From the NCBI GenBank assembly GCA_949752795.1, contig OX457071.1, positions 77,899,983 through 77,963,982 on the forward strand: a stretch of 64,000 nt of DNA, written 5' to 3'. This stretch comes from Hyperoodon ampullatus (lineage: Eukaryota > Chordata > Mammalia > Artiodactyla > Ziphiidae). Under the pieces are notes generated by a model. The model was given only the letters and a program-made list of their open reading frames with translations, did not search any database and had not been told where the DNA came from. Within the stretch, counting starts at the first letter, position 1, and the number at the start of each line of letters is the position of its first letter. Positions 56,665-64,000 of the stretch are shown here, piece by piece. Position numbers and translations under genes: made by a program.

Positions 56665-56937
56665 GTAAGATTTTACTAATAAAGATAATTTAGATATGTG
56701 CTCTCAAGGATATTTGTTACTTCACATTTGTAATCGAGTATTGTTGGATTATAAGGTGTGCTGTTTAGTCATACAGTCTGGTTACTAGAGTGGGCTGGTC
56801 TACATGGAATGCTAGTTTTCTTGTATATATTGGTAAAATGTTAACTTGACTTCGAAGTCTCAACTTTTACAACTGGGGCATGGATGGGGTAGGTAAGAGG
56901 ATACTGTCAGTAGTATTTATGCCAGAGAAGCAGTGAA

Positions 56938-57285
56938 TTTTTTAAAAAATATTTATTATTTATTTGGTTGCACCGGCTCTTAGTTGTGGCAGGTGGGCTC
57001 CTTAGTTGCGGCTCATGGGCTCTTTTAGTTGCGGCTCGGCAGCTCCTTAGTTCCAGCATGTGGGATCCTTAGTTGTTTCAGGTGGGCTCCTTAGTTGCGG
57101 TTCGCCGGCTCCTTAGTTGCGGTTCGCCAGCTCCTTAGTTATGTCACGTGGGCTCCTTAGTTGTGGCATGTGAACTCTTAGTTGTGGCATGCATGTGGGA
57201 TCTAGTTCCCTGACCAGGGATCGAACCCGGGCCCCCTGCATTGGGAGCACGGAGTCTTATCCACTGCACCATCGGGGAAGCCCCA
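56938..57285 (-). repeat. CHR-related SINE with many tandem CTCCTTAGTTGCGG units
   Basis: AATATTTATTATTTATTTGG start, then about eight units of the kind GGCTCCTTAGTTGCGGTTCG (56975-57190), then GGGATCGAACCCGGGCCCC and the reversed head ending GGGGAAGCCCC. The unit sequence differs from class L (CTCAGTAGTTGTGG), so this may be a separate subfamily. Confidence 0.88.
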
Positions 57286-57359
57286 ACAGAGAATTTTAGA
57301 TATGAAAATTTCTGTATTTAGTATGCTTCAGGTGTATTATGAATTAAGAGTTAGGAGAC

Positions 57360-57634
57360 TTTTTGAAATATTTACTTATTTATTTATTTTTGGCTGCTTG
57401 GGTCTTAGTAGCTGCACATGGGGTCTCGTTGCGGTGTGCGGGCTTCCTTATAGTTGTGCATGGGCTCCAGAGTGTGTGGGCTCTGTAGTTGCGGCACGCA
57501 GGCTCTCTAGTTGTGGCACGTGGGCTTCTTGCCCCGCGGCATGTAGTATCCTAGTTCCCCGACCAGGGATCGAACCAGCGTCCCCTGCACTGCAAGGTGG
57601 AGTCTTAACCACTGGACCACCAGGGAAGTGCCAT
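57360..57634 (-). repeat. CHR-type SINE, class L variant
   Basis: ATTTATTTATTTTTGGCTGC start; GGGATCGAACCAGCGTCCCC; ending CAGGGAAGTGCC. The perfect duplication GAGTTAGGAGAC is at 57348-57359 and 57635-57646. It follows the previous SINE by about 75 nt in the same orientation. Confidence 0.92.
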
Positions 57635-57879
57635 GAGTTAGGAGACGTTTTGGCAGGGGTGGAGTGGAGAAGGTTCTAGTTAAATAACTTGGCAAAGAGT
57701 TAAGAATTTTTCTTAAAGATGAAAAAGAAAAGTAGCCTGTTTTCAAAATGTTATATATTATTCTTTTCCAATTACTTTTCACTCAGTGTGATTCAGATAT
57801 TTTTGCATAAGTTGCCTGTATGAATATGTTGTATTGTTCTTAACCAGTCACTCATTTATTATAGTAAATAAAACTGTAA

Positions 57880-58012
57880 TGCACTTCCTTGGCGGTCCAG
57901 TGGTTAAGACTCCGTGCTTCCAAAGCAGGAGGTGTGGGTTTGATCATCTCTGGTTGGGGAACTAAGATCCCACATGCTGCATGGAGTGGCCAAAAAGAAA
58001 AAAAACAAAAAA
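57880..58012 (+). repeat. CHR-type SINE, class H
   Basis: GCACTTCCTTGGCGGTCCAG head, GGTTTGATCATCTCTGG, GGGGAACTAAGATCCCAC, then AAAGAAAAAAAACAAAAAA. CTGTAAT on both sides. Confidence 0.9.
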
Positions 58013-58029
58013 CCTGTAATATATGCATG

Positions 58030-58255
58030 TGTGAGTTCAACAAATATTGGAATGCCTTTGTGCCAGGCACTGTTCTTGATGCTGCCAGTGCATCTTAGAA
58101 CTGTTTCTGCCCTCACACTGCTTACGTTTCTAGTGGCGGGGCTATACAGTAATTAATGAGCCAAAGATTATAAGACATATTAAGTAGTGAGAAATACCAT
58201 TTAAAACCAAGAAAGTGAGGTATGATGGCTTAGATCAAAGGGTATGCATATTTAA
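58030..58255 (+). repeat. L2 or MIR-type relic
   Basis: TTCAACAAATATTGGAATGCC, TGTGCCAGGCACTGTTCTTG and CAGTAATTAATGAGCC resemble a common ancient repeat, most likely L2. Confidence 0.45.
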
Positions 58256-58493
58256 CTGTGATTAATACTGCCAGATGGTTCTCCCCAAATACTATACCAA
58301 TTTATACTTAAGGGTGTATGTATAAAAGTAGTTTTGTTTGTCCTGACAGAAGATGGATGTTATGATTTTAAGATTTGAGAGTGTAGGCTCAAAATGACAT
58401 TTTATGCATGTTTTAATTAGCATTCTTTGATTTTAGTGCAGATGGATGTTTTTCCTTGTAGTTGATTTAAATGACAAATATGGGTGCCTATTA

Positions 58494-58839
58494 TTTTTTT
58501 TTTTAATAAATTTAGTTACTTATCTTTGGCTGCGTTGGTTCTTTGTTGCTGCACGTGGGCTTTCTCTAGTTGTAGCGAGTGGGGGCTGCTCTGTGGGGGC
58601 TGCTCTTTGTTGCAGTGTGCAGGCTTCCATGGCGGTGGCTTCTCTTGTTGCAGAGCACGGGCTCTAGGCGCGCGGGCTTCACTAGTTGTGGCTTGCAGGC
58701 TCTAGAGCGCAGGCTCAGTAGCTGTGGCGCATGGACCCAGTTGCTCCACGACACGTGGGGTCTTCCTGGACCAGGGCTCGATCCCATGTTCCCTGCGTTG
58801 GCAGGAGGATTCTTCACCACTGCGCCACCAGGGAAGTCT
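58494..58839 (-). repeat. CHR-type SINE, class L
   Basis: A T-run, AATAAATTTAGTTACTTATC, GGCTGCGTTGGTTC, ending CACCAGGGAAGTCTC. A 17-nt-scale internal duplication (GTGGGGGCTGCTCT twice at 58581-58610). Confidence 0.92.
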
Positions 58840-59069
58840 CACAGCTGTTTCTTGTCACTACGTTTTCCCTCTGTGACAACCTCTCCCTTTATCTCCCAAC
58901 TTTGTCCCATCCACCATCTTCCCCTCCCCACCCCAAAATAAAAGTTAAAATTTGTGATTGCAAGCCATCTGTACTTTTATTGATGGGTGAGAATTATGTT
59001 TTTATCAGTACTTTTGAATAACTGAAGAATTTCTTTGACTGTCAGGTACATTCACAGGTCTTAAATTTT

Positions 59070-59280
59070 TTCGGTCATTTATTCATTCATTCAAAGAAAT
59101 AAATACTAAATGTGTACAATGTGCTAGATATGTGCTAGGTACTTACAGTGGTTAACAAATTTCATGTACTCAATGAGTTTATAGTCTAGCAAGGCAAATA
59201 GGTATTAAGCCGATTGTAGTAAATTAGGCCTATAGTGTTTGGCCTAGCCAGTGAACCTGGTACATAACAGTTAACTGTAT
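59070..59280 (+). repeat. L2 relic
   Basis: ATTTATTCATTCATTCAAAGAAATA, GTGCTAGATATGTGCTAGG and CTCAATGAGTTTATAGTCTAGC are in L2-like order. Confidence 0.45.
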
Positions 59281-59401
59281 CTGCTTGTATTACTACCCCT
59301 AAAAGTTATACTTTTAGAGAGAAAAATCTGACTTCATCTAATTAACTTAAGGGACATTTGGGTCATATGTTGCAGACTGCCTTATATAAAATTGTTGAGT
59401 G

Positions 59402-59612
59402 GGGGCCTCCCTGGTGGCGCAGTGGTTGAGAGTCCGCCTGCCGATGCAGGGGATACGGGTTCGTGCCCCGGTCCGGGAGGATCCCATATGCCGCGGAGCG
59501 GCTGGGCCCGTGAGCCATGGCCGCTGGGCCTGCGCATCCGGAGCCTGTGCTCCGCAACGGGAGAGGCCACAGCGGTGAGAGGCCCGCGTACCGCAAAAAA
59601 AAAAAAAAAAAA
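59402..59612 (+). repeat. CHR-type SINE, class S
   Basis: GGGGCCTCCCTGGTGGCGC head, near-consensus class S, A tail of about 22. The duplication AAAATTGTTGAGTG is at 59388-59401 and 59613-59626. Confidence 0.95.
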
Positions 59613-59664
59613 AAAATTGTTGAGTGAAAACCAGGAAGGCCTTATTGGAAGTGTTAATTAGGGG

Positions 59665-59860
59665 AATGCAGATTGTAGCATCAGATTGCCTAGGTTTGAA
59701 ACCTGGTGCCCTTACTAATTAGTTGGGCATCTTTGGGCAGTTTCTCAAACTTAGGCTTGTTACAACCTGCTTGACAATGTTGCCGTGATATATTTCATGG
59801 AGGGTACTTGTCAACAGTGCCATGAACATTGTAATAGCTCAGTGAATGGTAGTGTTTGTT
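59665..59860 (+). repeat. MIR relic
   Basis: GTAGCATCAGATTGCCTAGG, GTTGGGCATCTTTGGGCAG and AATAGCTCAGTGAATGG follow MIR. It ends about 65 nt before PSPC1 exon 4. Confidence 0.6.
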
Positions 59861-59924
59861 GTTCTTACATGTCATTTTACCTTTGAAACATAACATTTCT
59901 GTGTGTCTTTCCTTGTAAACTTAG

Positions 59925-60121
59925 GGAAAGAGAACAACCGCCGCGTTTTGCTCAGCCTGGGACGTTTGAATTTGAGTATGCATCTCGCTGGAAGGCTCTG
60001 GATGAAATGGAGAAGCAGCAGCGTGAGCAGGTTGATAGAAACATTCGAGAAGCCAAAGAGAAACTGGAGGCGGAAATGGAAGCGGCCCGGCACGAGCACC
60101 AGCTGATGCTCATGCGGCAAG
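59925..60121 (+). CDS. PSPC1: PSPC1 coding exon 4 (end of NOPS, start of coiled coil)
   Basis: Acceptor CTTGTAAACTTAG at 59924, donor GTAAGA at 60122; 197 nt, phase 2 in, phase 1 out; residues 253-318 plus one base. [20 protein letters not shown] ends [24 protein letters not shown] onward is the highly charged long helix (coiled coil) used for DBHS dimerisation and polymerisation. The next exon should begin with a codon completing Asp319 but lies outside the window. Confidence 0.97.
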
Positions 60122-60881
60122 GTAAGACGCGTTTCTGTGTAGGTGTCCCCGTTGACACCTATTACTAAGTCGCTAGTTAGGGGTTTAGAGACAGTAGAAA
60201 CTGAAAATGCTAGAAAGAAACATTTCACTTTTCTGAGAGAACTTCCTTAGGAAAAAAAACTTATTAAAAATAAGTTACCTTCATAAGTAGTATTGTTGGA
60301 GGTGATTAATAAGGTTGTTAACTTTTGCCAGAAGTGAGTACATGCTTCTGCTGGCAAAGAGAAGCCCAGTGGGATGATTCTTGGTATGTAGTTGTGGCAT
60401 AAAGTCACATATCAAGATTTTGTTTGGTGGAAAGAAGAATTATGGCAAATGCTGGCTATTTAAGATTCTTACTACATGTCAAAAGATTACAGATGGATAT
60501 TCGTTGGCAGAGGTGAAAAAGATTCATGTGTGCTGTTGGGTATGGGGATTCAGGAACACTAAATTCTTGAGTATTTGGCAAGAACATTTTAAACACTTGA
60601 GGAAGAGCTAACTGAAGTTTTAAGAGCACTCACAGCAGGTGTTATGCATAACATAACATGTACTCGCGTCCACTGGTCAGATACCTAACATGACAAGCTG
60701 CTTCAGTATAGCTCAGAAGCTTACTTCTTCCCAGTCCTGTTTCTAGGTTTCTTTTTATCCCTGTCTATATTGTTTATCTCTACCCTTTCTTCTTTCCTGT
60801 TAGTTCTCCAAGTAACTTTTTCTGGTTCTTCCTATTACTCATCTCTTCCATTATCCATAAAATTTTGGATTTCTTTTTAAA

Positions 60882-61008
60882 AAATATTTATTTATTTTGG
60901 CCATGCTGCGCAGCTTGTGGGATCTTCGTTCCCTGACCAGGGATCCAGCCGGTGCCCCCTGCAATGGAAGCATGCAGTCCTAACCACTGGACCCCCAGGG
61001 AATTCCCC
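60882..61008 (-). repeat. CHR-type SINE, class H
   Basis: AAATATTTATTTATTTTGGCC, GCAGCTTGTGGGATCTTCG, GGGATCCAGCCGGTGCCCC, ending CCAGGGAATTCCC. The flanks AAATTTTGGATTTCTT and AAATTTTGTATTTCTT are duplicated with one change. Confidence 0.92.
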
Positions 61009-61171
61009 AAATTTTGTATTTCTTAAAGCATCTGATTGCTTTCTATTTTGCTCTTAAATTTTTTGCACTTGTTTTTTTAACTTAGCACTTCAGTAAAGTT
61101 CTATGTACCTTCTCTTGGCTGCCCCCAGAGGTCACGGCACCGCAGACAGCTGCCCGATTTCTGCATCAGAC

Positions 61172-61466
61172 TTCTTTTTTTTTTTTTTTTTAAGTAAATT
61201 TATTTATTTATGGCTGCGTTGGGTCTTCGTTGCTGCACGTGGGCTTTCCCTAGTTGTGATGAGTGGGGGCCGCTCTTCGTTGTGGTGTGTGGGCTTCTCA
61301 TTGCGGTGGCTTCTCTTGTTGCAGAGCACAGGCTCTAGGCACCTGGGCTTCGGTAGTTGTGGCACATGGGCTCAGTAGTTGTGGCTTGCGGGCTCTAGAG
61401 TGCAGGCTCAGTAGTTGTTGCATTGGCAGGCGGATTCTTAACCACTGTGCCACCAGGGAAGTCCCT
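61172..61466 (-). repeat. CHR-type SINE, class L, internal deletion
   Basis: A T18 run, AAGTAAATTTATTTATTTATGG, reversed class L body; after CAGTAGTTGTTG it jumps to CATTGGCAGGCGG, losing the usual GGGATCTTCCC/B-box part. It ends CAGGGAAGTCCC. Confidence 0.92.
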
Positions 61467-61978
61467 AAAGTATTCTTTATACTAGAGCCAGTATTTCTTT
61501 AAAAGGTGAAAATTTGATCATCATTCATCTCTAAATCTTTTTGGTAGATTCTCATTTCCTTTTGGGTAAAATCCAGGTTAGTTTTTTTTGTTGTGTTTTG
61601 TTTTGTTTTTTTAACTGTTCAGTAAATGTTTATTGAGCAATTGAGCAATTACGGTCAAGTCACTGAATAACTGCGTTGATGCCAAATAAGTTAAAACAAG
61701 CTCAGCAAACGCTAGAAACTAGTCAGACATTTCTGGTTTCATTTGGACCGTAAACCTAGCGTTTCTATAAACTGTAAAACACTCTTTTTCTAATAAAATT
61801 GAAGTCATTCATATCATATACTAATATGTTTAAACTAGTTATGTTTATACTAGGTCTCTTGCAGAAATTTGAAAATTGTTATTTAAGATAAAGTTTTAGA
61901 ATCATAGGCTGCTTAGACCTGGAAGAGAGAGCTTCAAGTTTATCCAGCCTTAGATTTTATGATTCAAAAATTTGGCCA

Positions 61979-62112
61979 GGGACTTCCCTGGTGGTCCAGT
62001 GGTTAAGACTCTGCTCTTCCACTACAGGGGGCCCGGTTCAGTACCTGATCGGGGAACTAAGACCCCTCACGTCGCCCCTCATGACCAAAAAAAAAAAAAA
62101 AAAAAAAAAAAT
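61979..62112 (+). repeat. CHR-type SINE, class H
   Basis: GGGACTTCCCTGGTGGTCC head, GGCCCGGTTCAGTACCTGATC, GGGGAACTAAGACCCC, then an A-run of about 26. Confidence 0.92.
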
Positions 62113-63199
62113 CGGCTACACACCAAAATCAACCGGGAAATTAAAAAAATTTTAATTTCCCAGGCCTCATGGTTGCTCTAGCACTTCTGTCCAGTATGAA
62201 TTGTTCTCAGCTCTTAGCCTGCCATGCACTTTGCCACTTTATTTTCCCGCTATCTATGGTCATGCCATAGTTAGGAACTAACGTTGATTAGATGTGTAAA
62301 CATTTGTGCTGAAAGATATTTGTTGCTGCTACTAACAGGCAGTAGTATAACAGTCATTACTTGAACCCATATTGAATGTTGGTTGTAGAAGACACCATGT
62401 GAGGTACTGAGGATGTGGTGATGACAAAGCACAACATTTCTTTAGGCCTCGTAGAGCTCTCGTGAGCGCTTAGAAAACTTTGCCTCACCCCTAAGGGAGT
62501 TTTGACTTTCGAAGCAGAGTAACTTTGTAGTTATTTCCTATGAGCTTTCATTTTATTGCTTTTTGTGTGCTTATTTATAACCCATGTTAACAGTTTTTGG
62601 TTTATAATATTAGAAAAGCACATTGCTTAGTGTATCTTGGTCCTTGCTTCTGGGTTTACTTCTCCTGATGTACATCCTATATTTCAGCAAAAGTCTGCAG
62701 GTGATAAATTCGTTTCAGTGTTAATTTGTTTAAAAATTAAAAAAAAAAAATTTACAGTCTTCTCTTTTGTTCTACAATTTTGTATTTTATCCAGCGCCTC
62801 TAAGGGTGTGTTCAGGTTGGGGAGCGACTTGAAGTAATCTTAGTTCTTTGGCTCTGCAGAGACACAGGGCTCTCCAGTTGACCTATCTTGGAAATGGAAA
62901 GCTCAGACAGCACAGAAAACTGTCCTTTTCCCTGGCCCCGCCTTCTGCTTTCTTATAGGAGTCTTTGTTTCTTCTGTATTTTAAGTTTCTTCTGTATCCT
63001 TTAATAAAAAAAAATCATGCATATGTCAGTAGATGTGTATGTGTGTATATTTATTTATAACCAAGAAGATCCTTTTTATCTTTTTTGCTCCTTGCTATTT
63101 TGCTTTCTGTATAAGTGTGTACATATAGATCTGCTTCATATTTTAAATGGCTGAATGATACTCTGTTAAATGGCTATAATTAGTTTTGCTCATCCTCTT

Positions 63200-63403
63200 T
63201 TTTTTTTTTTTGTGGTACGCGGGCCTCTCACTGTTGTGGCCTCTCCCGTTGCAGAGCACAGGCTCCGGACGCGCAGGCTCAGCGGCTATGGCTCATGGGC
63301 CCAGCCGCTCCGCGGCATGTGGGATCCTCCCGGACCGGGGCACGAACCCGCGTCCCCTGCATCGGCAGGCGGACTCCCAACCACGGCGCCACCAGGGAAG
63401 CCC
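63200..63403 (-). repeat. CHR-type SINE, class S (first of a pair)
   Basis: A poly-T, TGTGGTACGCGGGCCTCTCAC, near-consensus class S, ending CAGGGAAGCCCC. No duplication seen around it alone. Confidence 0.94.
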
Positions 63404-63417
63404 CACTATCTGTTTTT

Positions 63418-63628
63418 TTTTTTTTTTTTTTTTTGCGGTACGCGAGCTTCTCACTGCTGTGGCCTCTCCCGTTGCGGAGCACAGGCTCCGGACGCGCAGG
63501 CTCAACAGCCATGGCTCACGGGCCCAGCCGCTCCGCGGCATGTGGGATCTTCCCAGACCGGGGCACGAACCCGCGTCCCCTGCATCGGCAGGCGTACTCT
63601 CAACCACTGCGCCACCAGGGAAGCCCCC
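63418..63628 (-). repeat. CHR-type SINE, class S (second of a pair)
   Basis: A poly-T, GCGGTACGCGAGCTTCTCAC, class S body, ending CAGGGAAGCCCC. The duplication CACTATCTGTTTTT is at 63404-63417 and 63629-63642. Inserted directly beside the first copy, in the same orientation. Confidence 0.95.
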
Positions 63629-63827
63629 CACTATCTGTTTTTGATCATCAGTATAGGAGGCAGTTCCTGAATTTTCATTATGGTTGTTTTTGTATTACCT
63701 TTGTTACTGTAATGATATAACTCAATAGAACTGCCATTCATTTTGCTATTACTCTGTCCTCCTCTATCGGTGGATTTTATGTATCTTTTTGTACTGATAA
63801 ATAATAGAAGTATAGTTTCTTTAAATA

Positions 63828-64000
63828 TCTTTTTTTAAAAATTTATTTATTTATTATTTTTGGCCGTGTTGGGTCTTCGTTGCTGCGCGCGGGCTTTCTC
63901 TAGTTGCTGCTAGCGGGGGCTACTCTTCGTTGCGGTGCACGAGCTTCTCACTGCAGTTGCTTCCCTTGTTGCCGAGCATGGGCTCTAGGCATGCAGGCTT
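63828..64000 (-). repeat. CHR-type SINE, class L, cut by the window edge
   Basis: AAATTTATTTATTTATTATT, TTTTTGGCCGTGTTGGGTC and the first part of the reversed class L body up to GGGCTCTAGGCATGCAGGC. The remainder is outside the window. Confidence 0.93.

Larger units (their letters stand above)
43381..60121 (+). other. PSPC1: PSPC1 gene, 5' two-thirds (exons 1-4; continues past window)
   Basis: Coding exons at 43381-43740, 49583-49884, 56569-56664 and 59925-60121 join in phases 0, 2, 2 to give 318 codons plus one base, closely matching mammalian paraspeckle component 1 (human 523 residues by memory). PSPC1 is a DBHS-family nuclear RNA-binding protein that pairs with NONO or SFPQ in paraspeckles. 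About 200 C-terminal residues (rest of coiled coil and Gly/Pro/Met-rich tail) must lie to the right. No frame damage is seen. Confidence 0.95.
60122..64000 (+). other. PSPC1 intron 4 (incomplete)
   Basis: No further PSPC1 exon is found up to the edge. The intron holds seven SINEs, listed separately. Stretches 60130-60870 and 62120-63190 show no recognised element apart from vague MIR/L2-like words near 62340-62440. Confidence 0.75.

Noticed and set aside
63170..63720. Repeated open frames encoding the same proline/arginine-rich peptides, here and at many other sites
   Set aside because: All are translations of CHR-type SINEs; the same peptide (for example WLTGPAAPRHVGSS) recurs at every class S copy.

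Overview
This is a mammalian nuclear chromosome segment, almost certainly from a cetacean. The main evidence is about forty tRNA-derived SINEs of the CHR type. They are recognised by the head GGCTTCCCTGGTGGCGCAG on one strand, or by a poly-T followed by GCGGTACGCGGGCCTCTCAC on the other. Many are little-diverged roughly 200-nt copies with intact target-site duplications (TSDs), a form I associate with toothed whales. Family names and the species inference come from memory, not from a search.

Two protein genes lie on the + strand in the order ZMYM5 then PSPC1. As I recall, this matches human 13q12 read on its minus strand. ZMYM5 has six recognisable coding exons (5321-5731, 5970-6063, 16644-16929, 17626-17788, 19086-19298, 28869-29627). 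They join in consistent phase into an uninterrupted 641-codon reading frame. It encodes an acidic N-terminus with two SUMO-interaction-like motifs, four MYM zinc fingers (the second degenerate), and a TTF-type zinc-finger tail derived from a hAT transposase. PSPC1 begins in a CpG island at about 43.1-43.8 kb and contributes exons 1-4 (43381-43740, 49583-49884, 56569-56664, 59925-60121). These cover both RRMs, the NOPS segment and the start of the coiled coil. Its remaining exons lie beyond the right edge.

Layout: 1-5241 is ZMYM5 upstream or intron 1 sequence with MIR, Tigger-like and L1 relics. 5242-29627 is the ZMYM5 coding span, with a roughly 5.1-kb sense-strand L1 in its last intron. 29628-43080 is the 3' UTR and intergenic DNA, containing nested L1 and SINE insertions, an LTR-like block and an orphan GC/CpG-rich block at 35.1-35.5 kb. 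43080-64000 is the PSPC1 promoter and first four introns (the fourth incomplete), densely seeded with SINEs, hAT relics and antisense L1 tails.

SINE classes used below: S, a roughly 200-nt form with the GGCTGGGCCCGTGAGCC middle; L, a roughly 300-nt form with repeated CACAACTACTGAG units and an AAATAAATAAAT tail; H, a 100-130-nt head-only form ending near GTGGCC plus A-rich tail.

I found no evidence of a wholly new system. The most notable observations are: (i) a stretch of ZMYM5 intron that is decayed ZMYM2-like coding sequence, an apparent intronised exon middle; (ii) loss of the expected ZMYM5 initiator (ATG to ATA); (iii) a SINE inserted just upstream of a ZMYM5 splice acceptor; (iv) a short retrocopied mRNA tail; and (v) four very short L1 insertions (34-124 bp), each with target-site duplications.
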